Counted from the stretch's first letter, positions 1 to 5,879 are shown. The stretch is 12,113 bases of DNA from MGBC108787 sp964591225 (GCA_964591225.1 CAZQAO010000029.1:1-12113); one strand, 5' to 3'. The notes: generated by a model not told the origin, from the letters alone. Translations and numbers: made by a program.

Positions 1-416
1 CGATGCCTGATGAAAAAGGTAAATCTTTACTTAACGATATTGCTACCGAAGAATTTGGTCATGCTGAAATGATTGCTACTATGATTAAACAATTAACTGA
101 AGGCGCCAGTGTTGAAGAATTAAAAGCGGCTGGTCTTGGGGATTTATATGCTGAACATGGTAAAGGAGTGTATCCGTCAAGCCCAACAGGAGTACCATTT
201 ACAGCTGCTTATTTTGCTGTAACCGGTGATCCTTTAGCTGATATATCTGAAGATATGGCTGCCGAACAAAAAGCTAGAGCTACTTATGAAAATTTAATTG
301 AATTAGCAACAGATGAAGATGTTATTGGAGTATTATTATTTTTACGTCAAAGAGAAATTGTCCATTTTAATCGCTTTAAAGAATTATTTAAATATTATAA
401 AAAGAAAGGCTACTAA
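1..416 (+). CDS. CotJC-like manganese catalase family protein, 3' part only
   Basis: Only the C-terminal 137 residues are visible. The frame is open to the window edge and the first visible Met lies inside the conserved core, so about 50 N-terminal residues should lie upstream (compared with ~189 residues of Bacillus CotJC, from memory). The dimanganese four-helix-bundle signature is clear: the TEEFGH motif (Glu17 and His20 of the visible part), AAEQKARATYE (Glu88) and REIVH (His121) supply the expected metal ligands. Between the helices is the typical GVPFTAAYFAVTGDPLADISED stretch (visible residues ~63-84). The family either disproportionates hydrogen peroxide or, as CotJC, is a spore inner-coat protein; the short C-terminus ending in a Lys-rich tail fits CotJC better than the longer catalases. 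Upstream cotJA/cotJB partners would be outside the window. Family assignment is firm; coat role versus enzyme is inferred. Confidence 0.9.
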   Translation, partial: MPDEKGKSLLNDIATEEFGHAEMIATMIKQLTEGASVEELKAAGLGDLYAEHGKGVYPSSPTGVPFTAAYFAVTGDPLADISEDMAAEQKARATYENLIELATDEDVIGVLLFLRQREIVHFNRFKELFKYYKKKGY

Positions 417-425
417 GCTTTTTTT
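402..425. terminator. Bidirectional intrinsic terminator between converging genes
   Basis: An imperfect stem pairs 402-410 with 417-425 (core AAAGGC / GCTTTT, with G-T wobbles) around the loop TACTAA and merges into a T-run on the plus strand. The minus strand also has a T-rich tract after the stem. It covers the stop codons of both converging genes, which are only 7 bases apart. The stem is GC-poor, so strength is uncertain. Confidence 0.5.
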
Positions 426-975
426 ATGCCCAAATTTTAATTAAAGCCATAATCCAATCAAAAATATATAAGCATAAGCAAATAATAGTTACCCATTTAG
501 GAATTTTATGTAAAAAATTTTGCATTTTAGGTAATAAAAGATAATATAAAATAGTAGAGGCGATACCCCAAAATAAAGAAGCTTCTAAACAAATAAAGCC
601 ATCAATATTAAAGGTTTGATTAACATAGTTCCAGTATCTTACTTTTAATATTTTTAAAATTAATTCTCCTGTTAAAAATTCTAAAGCACTTAATAAAATC
701 ATATTAATAAGGAAAAATAAAATAACTTCTAACCATTTTGGTAAATGATACTTTTGCAACCATTTATAAATAAAATCCATAATAAAAAAAGAAAGACCAT
801 ATACAGTGGTCCAAGGACCATAAAGAATACTACTATTATAAGGTTTTTTAATAATGATAAAGAAAATACTTTCAAATAAAAAACCAATAATAGATAAAAG
901 AAAAAAACAATTAATATAATACATAACCATCACTATTACTAGGATGAGTAAAAATATTGTAATTATGTAAAACAT
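424..975 (-). CDS. Multi-pass membrane protein, PF06541-like (putative 'ABC-transporter type IV', CmpB family)
   Basis: 183 residues, strongly hydrophobic, with about five to six membrane segments (roughly residues 3-15, 18-42, 56-70, 82-105, 125-148 and 162-182). Family hallmarks as I recall them are present: SSILYGPWTTVYG (48-60), the LEFLTG box (98-103) followed by ILKVRYWNY (109-117), and FNIDGFICLEASLFWG (122-137). Members are small integral membrane proteins of Firmicutes annotated as putative ABC-transporter type IV; no ATP-binding domain is here or next door, and the biochemical role is unknown. The start is uncertain: there is no good Shine-Dalgarno sequence before the ATG at 975, and in-frame ATGs at codons 16 and 18 would remove most of the first hydrophobic stretch. 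It converges on the cotJC-like gene and is divergent from the thioredoxin-fold gene. Confidence 0.8.
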   Translation of the reverse strand: MFYIITIFLLILVIVMVMYYINCFFLLSIIGFLFESIFFIIIKKPYNSSILYGPWTTVYGLSFFIMDFIYKWLQKYHLPKWLEVILFFLINMILLSALEFLTGELILKILKVRYWNYVNQTFNIDGFICLEASLFWGIASTILYYLLLPKMQNFLHKIPKWVTIICLCLYIFDWIMALIKIWA

Positions 976-978
976 AAG

Positions 979-1007
979 TTGCGAAGTGTCATAATTTTTG
1001 TTAAAAT
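979..1007 (+). promoter_or_regulatory. SigA-type promoter for the thioredoxin-fold gene
   Basis: TTGCGA (979-984), a 17-base spacer and TAAAAT (1002-1007). An AAAGGA ribosome binding site (1015-1020) precedes the ATG at 1030. It lies in the short divergent gap with the membrane protein gene. Confidence 0.6.
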
Positions 1008-1029
1008 AGCTATGAAAGGATAGATAATT

Positions 1030-1578
1030 ATGGCAAAGCCAAAGAAAAATAGAATACCTTTAAAAAATTATGTATTAGCTATATTTATTTCTTTATTTGC
1101 CGTTTTTTTGACTTATTATATTTTTTGCTGGTGTCAAATTTATCGAGAAAAAAAATATGCGGAAAGTTATTTAATTTCTTCTAATACGACCAGTTTAGAA
1201 GTAAATGATATTGCAGAAATTGAAAATACGTTTACGGAGGCTCCAACTGATTATTTTGTTTATATCGGTTACCGAAATAGTGAAGAGGTTTATAAATTAG
1301 AAAAGAAGTTGAAAAAAATAATTGATCAATATAATATCAATGATAGTTTTTATTATATCGATATTACTGATATGAAAGAAGAAGATAATTATTTAGAAAA
1401 ATTAAATCAAGCTTTACATTTACAAGAAGCTAAAATTACTAAAGTACCGACAATCATTTATTTTAAAAATGGAGTTGTGTCCAAAAATCAAATTATTACT
1501 AGAGAAGATGAACATTTAATGGAAGCTAGTGATTTTGAAAAAATGTTAGAAATGTATGAATTTAAAAAAGTAAGCTAG
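1030..1578 (+). CDS. Membrane-anchored thioredoxin-fold protein lacking CXXC
   Basis: 182 residues. A basic N-terminus (KPKKNR) and one hydrophobic segment (~13-35) indicate a type II anchor with the rest outside the membrane. Residues ~72-178 look like a thioredoxin fold: TDYFVYIGY as the core strand, a helix at the place of the active site (NSEEVYKLEKKLKKIIDQY), FYYIDITD as the second strand, and KVPTIIYFKNGVV (138-150) carrying the cis-proline Pro140 and the following beta-hairpin. The usual CXXC after the first strand is replaced by YRNSEEV, so thiol-disulfide exchange is unlikely; a binding or chaperone role is possible. The only cysteines sit in the membrane segment. Similar proteins in low-GC Firmicutes are annotated as thioredoxin-like or bacteriocin transport accessory proteins; no bacteriocin gene is nearby. 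A promoter sits directly upstream and a terminator overlaps the stop codon. Fold assignment is inferred from pattern. Confidence 0.75.
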   Translation: MAKPKKNRIPLKNYVLAIFISLFAVFLTYYIFCWCQIYREKKYAESYLISSNTTSLEVNDIAEIENTFTEAPTDYFVYIGYRNSEEVYKLEKKLKKIIDQYNINDSFYYIDITDMKEEDNYLEKLNQALHLQEAKITKVPTIIYFKNGVVSKNQIITREDEHLMEASDFEKMLEMYEFKKVS

Positions 1579-1591
1579 AGCTTATTTTTTT
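1566..1591 (+). terminator. Intrinsic terminator overlapping the stop codon
   Basis: AAAAGTAAGC (1566-1575), loop TAGA, GCTTATTTTT (1580-1589) with one G-T wobble, ending in a T-run. The loop contains the TAG stop of the upstream gene. It lies only 17 bases before the trmL start, so trmL depends on read-through or on a promoter inside the upstream gene. Confidence 0.65.
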
Positions 1592-1607
1592 ATGGGAGGT
1601 GTAATTT

Positions 1608-2117
1608 GTGTTAAATGTGGTTTTATTTGAACCAGAGATACCTGGAAATACCGGAAATATAATGCGTACTTGTGTTGCTACTAATACTAAGTTACATTTA
1701 ATTAAACCTTTAGGTTTTTCTTTAGATGAAAAATATATTAAACGAAGTGGTGTTAATTATATCGAATATTGTGATTATACAGTGTATGAAAATATTGAGG
1801 AATTCTTTGCTAAAAATAAAGGAACTTATTATTTCTTAACTAGATATGGTCATAAACCTCATACTAGTTTTGATTATAGTAATCAAGATGAAAATATATA
1901 TTTTTTCTTTGGCAAAGAAAGTACGGGTATTCCTCCCAAAATATTAAAACCTTATATTGATCATTGTCTGAGAATTCCCATGAGTAAAAATGTCCGGGCA
2001 TTAAATTTAGCTAATACTGTCGCTATCATGATTTATGAAGCTTTAAGACAACAAAATTATCGGGATTTATTATTTGAAGAACCTCATAAAAGTAAAAATT
2101 TTATTGAAGAATCATAA
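1608..2117 (+). CDS. trmL: tRNA (cytidine(34)-2'-O)-methyltransferase, SPOUT family
   Basis: 169 residues, the usual length of TrmL (YibK/CspR). The enzyme transfers a methyl group from S-adenosylmethionine to the ribose of the wobble nucleotide of leucine tRNAs. The three SPOUT knot motifs are visible: EIPGNTGNIMRT (10-21, with the conserved Asn and Arg), FFGKESTGIP (100-109), and IPMSKNVRALNLANTVAI (123-140), which forms the trefoil knot and the cofactor pocket. The start is GTG, supported by GGGAGGTG (1594-1601) seven bases upstream. No separate promoter is evident after the terminator that precedes it. The C-terminus ends in a short charged tail. Cytosolic, acting as a dimer in known members. 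Identification is firm. Confidence 0.95.
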   Translation: MLNVVLFEPEIPGNTGNIMRTCVATNTKLHLIKPLGFSLDEKYIKRSGVNYIEYCDYTVYENIEEFFAKNKGTYYFLTRYGHKPHTSFDYSNQDENIYFFFGKESTGIPPKILKPYIDHCLRIPMSKNVRALNLANTVAIMIYEALRQQNYRDLLFEEPHKSKNFIEES

Positions 2118-2170
2118 ATTTTTTTCTTCTTTGATACATATACTTTAATGTAAATATTGAAGGAGGAAAT

Positions 2171-2431
2171 ATGGAAATATTAAAAGTATCATCAAAATCA
2201 AATCCCAGCAAAGTAGCGGGAGCCATTGCTAACATTTATCGAGAAAGTAAATGTGTTGAAATTCAAACTATTGGTGCTGGTAGTTTAAATCAAGCTGTCA
2301 AAGCTATTGCTATTGCAAGGGGGTTTGTGGCTCCTAGTGGGGAGAATTTAGTTGTTATTCCTGCATTTAGCGACATTATAATTAATGGTGAACAAAAAAC
2401 AGCCATCAAATTGATTGTCGAAGCCAAATAA
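2171..2431 (+). CDS. spoVS: Stage V sporulation protein S
   Basis: 86 residues, the exact size of SpoVS, an Alba-fold small protein. MEILKVSSKSNPSKVAGAI at the N-terminus, IQTIGAGSLNQAVKAIAIAR (~32-51) and FVAPSGENLVVIPAFSDI (~52-69) are hallmark stretches. In Bacillus subtilis SpoVS is needed for efficient spore-coat assembly and late development and affects septation; homologues also occur in bacteria that do not sporulate, so presence alone does not prove sporulation. AAGGAGG (2160-2166) lies four bases before the ATG, a strong site. It is followed by a clear terminator. Upstream is a 53-base gap after trmL; a TATACT at 2139-2144 could be a -10 box but lacks a convincing -35 partner, so the controlling sigma factor is not settled. 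Confidence 0.95.
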   Translation: MEILKVSSKSNPSKVAGAIANIYRESKCVEIQTIGAGSLNQAVKAIAIARGFVAPSGENLVVIPAFSDIIINGEQKTAIKLIVEAK

Positions 2432-2460
2432 AAAATGCTTTTCAAAAAAGCACTTTTTTT
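2431..2460. terminator. Bidirectional terminator after spoVS
   Basis: Perfect stem TGCTTTT (2436-2442) / AAAAGCA (2446-2452), loop CAA, flanked by AAAAA on the left and TTTTTTT on the right. It therefore works in either direction, ending spoVS and the converging minus-strand gene. Confidence 0.85.
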
Positions 2461-2857
2461 ATTTTTTTAAAAAGGTCATAGCTACAATAAAACCTAAGTT
2501 TAGTAACATAGCTAAGATAATTGCTGAATCAATATAACCAGCTTTAGTTAATACTTTTTTAGGTCCATCATTATCGGGAGTGAGAGTAGTAACTTCTTCC
2601 TCTTTGGGAATCAATGATGAAAATTTTTGTAAGGCAGATTGTTCGCAACGCGTTATATTTTCTTCATGAGAAAGTTGGCTTAATCTTCTAATAAAATCAT
2701 TATAATAAGCCCGCGTATCATCGACTAAATAAGGTTCATATTTTTGACAATCTTGAATATAAGTTTCGAAAGTTTTAAGAGCATGGTTTTCAACTAAATT
2801 TAATTCGTTTTTCTTTAAAAGAGTAAAATATTCATCAATCGTTAATTGTCTATTCAT
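2459..2857 (-). CDS. Unknown protein with C-terminal membrane anchor
   Basis: 132 residues, family not recognised. Residues 1-~95 are soluble, charged and probably helical (MNRQLTIDEYFTLLKKNEL at the start, many Glu/Lys/Gln), followed by a short acidic linker (EEEVTTLTPDNDG). One hydrophobic helix, IDSAIILAMLLNLGFIVAMTF (~109-129), ends in two lysines: a tail-anchored arrangement with the bulk facing the cytosol unless exported by another route. No signal peptide. Its start overlaps the end of the upstream unknown gene by 8 bases (ATGAATAG), so the two are very probably translationally coupled; an AAGGAG inside the upstream gene lies about 11 bases before this ATG. I see no catalytic motif. 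It converges on spoVS and shares its terminator. Confidence 0.75.
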   Translation of the reverse strand: MNRQLTIDEYFTLLKKNELNLVENHALKTFETYIQDCQKYEPYLVDDTRAYYNDFIRRLSQLSHEENITRCEQSALQKFSSLIPKEEEVTTLTPDNDGPKKVLTKAGYIDSAIILAMLLNLGFIVAMTFLKK

Positions 2858-3146
2858 ATTCTTCCAATCTCCTTAATTTTTGTCTATGTTCTTCTTCTTT
2901 TATTTTCATGGTAATTACATATATCTTAATAATTGCAAATAAATCTTTCGCTTCTATCGTAGGAATACTACCATATAAATTAGCATTTCTTAGAATATCT
3001 TGCATATAAATATCACTAATATCTAAGGATTCTTGTTCATAATGTAAAATGCATCCATCGGTTGATAAGGCAAGTAGTTTCGGATTTAATTGCTGCCAGT
3101 ATGCTATATAAGCAGCATTTGTTTTTGCATTTTCCCGGCTGCTCAT
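2850..3146 (-). CDS. Unknown small soluble protein, first gene of an overlapping pair
   Basis: 98 residues, family not recognised. Aromatic-rich N-terminal part (AAYIAYWQQLNPKLLAL, 11-27), then YIMQ/DILRNANLYGSI-like segments, then IEAKDLFAIIKIYVITMKIKEEEHRQKLRRLEEYE, which reads as a long amphipathic or coiled-coil helix at the C-terminus. The single Cys (residue 32) is not in a motif. No membrane segment or signal peptide. The start is well supported: AAGGAGG (3153-3159, minus strand) six bases before the ATG, and a good promoter at 3175-3203. The 8-base overlap with the tail-anchored protein gene and the shared promoter suggest that the two products act together. Divergent from sufB. Confidence 0.75.
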   Translation of the reverse strand: MSSRENAKTNAAYIAYWQQLNPKLLALSTDGCILHYEQESLDISDIYMQDILRNANLYGSIPTIEAKDLFAIIKIYVITMKIKEEEHRQKLRRLEEYE

Positions 3147-3174
3147 ATAGGACCTCCTTATTATCTACTCTTTT

Positions 3175-3203
3175 AGTATAGCAAAAATAATAGGCTATTT
3201 CAA
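3175..3203 (-). promoter_or_regulatory. SigA-type promoter of the unknown pair
   Basis: On the minus strand: TTGAAA (3203-3198), 17-base spacer, TATACT (3180-3175). Predicted transcription start is shortly upstream of the AAGGAGG site. Its -35 box directly abuts that of the sufB promoter. Confidence 0.75.
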
Positions 3204-3232
3204 TTGTTAATCCATTATTTTTGGTGTATAAT
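3204..3232 (+). promoter_or_regulatory. SigA-type promoter of sufB
   Basis: TTGTTA (3204-3209), exactly 17 bases, TATAAT (3227-3232). The predicted transcription start (about 3239) is only a few bases before the ATG codons at 3243 and 3249, leaving essentially no 5' leader. Confidence 0.75.
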
Positions 3233-3242
3233 TGCTGTTGTG

Positions 3243-4541
3243 ATGATTATGAATAAACAATTATCTAAAGATTTTATCATTAACTTATCAAAAATAAAAA
3301 ATGAACCGGATTGGATGTTAGAATTTCGTTTAAAATCTTATGAGCAATTTTTAAAGTTAGATAATCCTTCTTTTGGACCTATAATTGATTTTTCTTTTGA
3401 TGATATATTGTATTATAAAAATGACCAAGAAAAAAATAAAGAAAACTGGGATGAAGTAAATGAGAATGTAAGAACTACTTTTTGTAATTTAGGAGTTATT
3501 GATGCCGAAGAAAAATACTTAGATGGGGTTTCGAATCAGTATGAAAGTGAAGTTATTTATCATAAACAAAAAACTGATAAAGATATTATTTTTTTGAGTA
3601 CAGATGAAGCTTTACAAAAATATCCTGAACTTTTTCGTAAATATTTTAATACGTTAGTAAAATATGATGAGAATAAATATACAGCTTTGAATGGGGCAGT
3701 ATGGAGTGGGGGAACATTTATTTATATTCCTAAGGATACTCATTTAGATCGTCCTTTACAAAGTTATTTTCGTATTGATACAGAGAATTTAGGACAATTT
3801 GAAAGAACGATAATTGTAGTTGAAGATAACTCTAGTTTAGAATATATCGAAGGTTGTACCGCTCGAAGTTATTCTAGTAATTCTTTGCATGCGGGAGTAG
3901 TGGAAATATTTGTTGGTAAAAATGCTCATATGCGTTATTCTACGATTCAAAATTGGAGTACTGATGTCTATAATTTAGTAACCAAGCGAGCTATTGTGGA
4001 TGATTATGGTAAGATGGAATGGATTGATGGCAATATTGGGAGTAAAGTGACGATGAAATATCCTTCGTGTATTTTAAAAGGCGATTATGCTACCGGTAAT
4101 TCTTTATCAGTTGCTTATGCTAAAAAAGGTCAAGCTTTAGATGCGGGAGCGAAAATGATTCATTTAGGGTGTCATACGAAAAGTAATATTGTTAGTAAAT
4201 CTCTTGCTGAAAATGGAGGAGTTGCCAATTACCGGGGAACTGTTCATATTACTAAAAAGGCTAGTGATGCAATTAGTGAAGTGAAGTGTGATACAATTTT
4301 ATTAGATGATTGTTCAGTAAGTGATACTTATCCTACGAATATTGTGGAAAATGAAACTTCTAGAATATCTCATGAAGCTGCTGTGGCTAAAATTGATCAA
4401 GAGAAATTATTTTATTTAATGAGTCAAGGACTTACTGAAGAAAGAGCTAAAGAATTAATTATTATGGGTTTTATCTCTGATTTTAAAAAAGAATTACCTA
4501 TGGAATATGCGGTAGAATTAAATCGCTTAATAAATTCTTAA
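3243..4541 (+). CDS. sufB: Fe-S cluster scaffold subunit SufB
   Basis: 432 residues from the ATG at 3243 (430 from 3249); Gram-positive SufB is about 465. SufB works in the cytosolic SufBCD complex that assembles Fe-S clusters. Characteristic stretches: FYIP-type beta-helix entry NGAVWSGGTFIYIPKDT (~160-176), LEYIEGCTARSYSSNSLHAG (~199-218, with Cys205 in the conserved EGC), NWSTDVYNLVTKRA, the SufBD core LGCHTKSNIVSKSLAENGG, KCDTILLDDCSVSDTYP (~348-364, with Cys349 and Cys357) and the terminal LFYLMSQGLTEERAKELIIMGF...ELPMEYAVELNRLI block. An upstream in-frame TTG at 3204 would add 13 hydrophobic residues but overlaps the -35 box, so it is rejected. There is no Shine-Dalgarno sequence before either ATG. 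No sufC, sufD, sufS or sufU flanks it, which is unusual because sufB commonly closes a sufCDSUB operon. Confidence 0.93.
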   Translation: MIMNKQLSKDFIINLSKIKNEPDWMLEFRLKSYEQFLKLDNPSFGPIIDFSFDDILYYKNDQEKNKENWDEVNENVRTTFCNLGVIDAEEKYLDGVSNQYESEVIYHKQKTDKDIIFLSTDEALQKYPELFRKYFNTLVKYDENKYTALNGAVWSGGTFIYIPKDTHLDRPLQSYFRIDTENLGQFERTIIVVEDNSSLEYIEGCTARSYSSNSLHAGVVEIFVGKNAHMRYSTIQNWSTDVYNLVTKRAIVDDYGKMEWIDGNIGSKVTMKYPSCILKGDYATGNSLSVAYAKKGQALDAGAKMIHLGCHTKSNIVSKSLAENGGVANYRGTVHITKKASDAISEVKCDTILLDDCSVSDTYPTNIVENETSRISHEAAVAKIDQEKLFYLMSQGLTEERAKELIIMGFISDFKKELPMEYAVELNRLINS

Positions 4542-4565
4542 AAAAGTATAAATTTTTTAGGAATT
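4533..4565 (+). repeat. Long AT-rich hairpin at the end of sufB
   Basis: AATTCTTAAAAAA (4533-4545) pairs over 13 positions (one T-G wobble) with TTTTTTAGGAATT (4553-4565), loop GTATAAA. It includes the sufB stop codon. The T-run is inside the stem rather than after it, so it may be a weak terminator or an mRNA 3' stabiliser. Confidence 0.6.
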
Positions 4566-4653
4566 ATTGCTAATTTTAAGAGAGGTTTTAAAAACTCTAA
4601 CATTTTACGAGCAGATTTTAATTATTAAAGGAATATACTCACAAATTAGTCAT

Positions 4654-4682
4654 TTGTCAACTTTTTATCTTTTTGCTATTTT
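4654..4682 (+). promoter_or_regulatory. SigA-type promoter of the ssb-like gene
   Basis: TTGTCA (4654-4659), 17-base spacer, TATTTT (4677-4682). It lies at the end of a 164-base gap after sufB that otherwise holds only the sufB hairpin and a weak AGAG/CTCT inverted repeat at 4581-4598. Confidence 0.55.
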
Positions 4683-4690
4683 GGGATTAG

Positions 4691-4707
4691 AAAGGAGGTA
4701 TTCCTTT
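4691..4707 (+). promoter_or_regulatory. Hairpin enclosing the ribosome binding site and start of ssb
   Basis: AAAGGA (4691-4696), loop GGTAT, TCCTTT (4702-4707) is a perfect inverted repeat. The left arm and loop contain the AAAGGAGG Shine-Dalgarno sequence and the right arm runs into the TTG start codon (4706-4708), so folding of the mRNA would hide both. Confidence 0.5.
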
Positions 4708-5038
4708 GAATCAAGTGATTTTAGTAGGAAGGCTTACTAGTGATCCCGAAGTAGTAACAACCGAAAAAGATCAAAAATATTCAGCGGTAACAATTGCCGT
4801 TACTCGTTCTTTTAAAAATAGTGATGGTATTTATGAAGCCGATTTTATTCGGTGTATTTTATGGAATACGATAGCTTTAAATACTTGTGAATATTGTCAT
4901 ACTGGAGATATTGTGGGGATTAAAGGAAGATTACAAACAAGAAGTTATGAAGATGAAGAAAAGACTCGGAAATATATCACCGAAGTAATTGCTGAAAAAA
5001 TAACTTTTTTAAGTAGTAATAAAAAGAATGAAGAATAA
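4706..5038 (+). CDS. Short single-stranded DNA-binding protein without acidic tail
   Basis: 110 residues forming one OB fold: MNQVILVGRLTSDPEV (1-16) is the classic SSB opening, followed by YSAVTIAVTRSFKNSDG, the DFIRCILWNTIALNTCEYCHTGDIVGIKGRLQTRSYED block (46-83; Trp53 at the stacking position) and YITEVIAEKITFLSS. It ends in KKNEE: there is no Gly/Gln-rich linker and no DDDIPF-type tip, the part by which replicative SSB recruits partner proteins. So it is probably a secondary SSB (compare Bacillus SsbB, used for transformation) rather than the replicative one, although the fold alone cannot prove this. Start is TTG, supported by AAAGGAGG (4691-4698) seven bases upstream. The next gene follows after 53 bases, possibly in one transcript. 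Confidence 0.9.
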   Translation: MNQVILVGRLTSDPEVVTTEKDQKYSAVTIAVTRSFKNSDGIYEADFIRCILWNTIALNTCEYCHTGDIVGIKGRLQTRSYEDEEKTRKYITEVIAEKITFLSSNKKNEE

Positions 5039-5059
5039 AAAGTAGGAAAAAAGTTTTAG

Positions 5060-5081
5060 CTAATTACATATAGTTAATTAG
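5060..5081 (+). repeat. Inverted repeat before the NodB-like gene
   Basis: CTAATTA (5060-5066) and TAATTAG (5075-5081) are perfect inverted arms around an 8-base loop. The right arm touches the AGGTGA ribosome binding site (5080-5085) of the next gene. It may be an operator or a weak hairpin; AT-only arms make chance occurrence plausible. Confidence 0.4.
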
Positions 5082-5091
5082 GTGAAAAAAC

Positions 5092-5868
5092 ATGAAAAAA
5101 TTTTATAAAATGCTTGGTTTAGGAGCAATCATGTTATTTAGCTTTTATTATACAGAAAAAATTGCGATTTTAATGCAAAATAAAAGTCCTTTAATGCAAA
5201 GTATTAATGAAGTCGCTGACGATTATACGGTGGCTGCTTCTAATGCTGTAATTGATGGGGCCTACATTATACCTGGTATTAATGGAAAAATGATTAATAA
5301 GACGAAAAGTTATGTTAATATGAAATCATTTGGGGCTTTTGAAGAATATTATTTAATTTTTGATGAAGTTAAACCTGCCATTTCACTCCAAGATAATAAA
5401 GATAAAATTATTAATCAAGGAAATGCTAATAAACGAGCTGTGGCTTTATTATTAGAAGAAAATCCTCAAATTAAAAATTATTTACAAGAAAATAAAATAA
5501 ATGCTAGTTTGTTAGTGACTGAATCTAATTATGAGAAAGATAATTTCTTTGAACAAATAAATAATGAAACTAAAAAATACAATAATATTGAAAGTCTTTT
5601 AAATAAAAATAATATTAATAAAAATATTTGTTATGTAAAAACTTTAGATCAAGAATTTTGTATTAAAAATAAAAAATATTTAATTGAAGAAAGTTTTACT
5701 TTAATGAATTCGAATATTATTGAAGCTAAAAAGAAAATTAAAAGTGGTGCTATTATTTTAATTAAAGATTCAGTGGGTTTAGATACTTTGAAACTTTTAT
5801 TAAAAGAAATTCAATTTAAAGGTTTAAATATTATTCCTGTTAGTGAACTAATTAATGAAAATAGTTAG
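5092..5868 (+). CDS. Membrane-anchored degenerate polysaccharide-deacetylase-like (NodB-fold) protein
   Basis: 258 residues. Lys-rich N-terminus and hydrophobic segment (~8-28) indicate an uncleaved anchor or signal peptide. Residues 31-100 (KSPLMQSINEVADDYTVAASNAVIDGAYIIPGINGKMINKTKSY..., with KPAIS at 94-98) resemble the N-terminal region I know from Firmicutes membrane-bound polysaccharide deacetylases. The rest follows the NodB order: KRAVALLLEENPQIKNYLQENKINASLLV (114-142) where the first strand and helix belong, and IKSGAIILIKDSVGLDTLKLLLKEIQFKGLNIIPVSELI (216-254) where the final strand and helix with the SELI ending belong. However, the catalytic TFDDG and HxxxH motifs are missing, so enzyme activity on cell-wall polysaccharide is unlikely. 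AGGTGA six bases before the ATG sets the start. Asn/Lys content is high. Assignment rests on pattern memory and is moderate. Confidence 0.65.
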   Translation: MKKFYKMLGLGAIMLFSFYYTEKIAILMQNKSPLMQSINEVADDYTVAASNAVIDGAYIIPGINGKMINKTKSYVNMKSFGAFEEYYLIFDEVKPAISLQDNKDKIINQGNANKRAVALLLEENPQIKNYLQENKINASLLVTESNYEKDNFFEQINNETKKYNNIESLLNKNNINKNICYVKTLDQEFCIKNKKYLIEESFTLMNSNIIEAKKKIKSGAIILIKDSVGLDTLKLLLKEIQFKGLNIIPVSELINENS

Positions 5869-5879
5869 AAGATAATTCA

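Noticed and set aside
2139..2144. TATACT as a -10 box for spoVS, or as part of a sporulation-sigma promoter
   Set aside because: No acceptable -35 element at the right distance for SigA, and only a partial match to a SigE-type -10; too weak to annotate.
2459..3146. Toxin-antitoxin or defence pair
   Set aside because: Overlap and small size fit, but neither protein shows a toxin, nuclease or DNA-binding motif, and the second carries a tail anchor.
3204..3242. Upstream TTG start for SufB, adding a hydrophobic N-terminus
   Set aside because: The extension lies on the -35 and -10 boxes of a near-consensus promoter and is unlike SufB N-termini; the family match begins at the ATG region.
4566..4653. 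Small RNA, riboswitch or tRNA in the gap after sufB
   Set aside because: Only a weak bulged AGAG/CTCT stem is visible, with no T-run and no tRNA cloverleaf elements.
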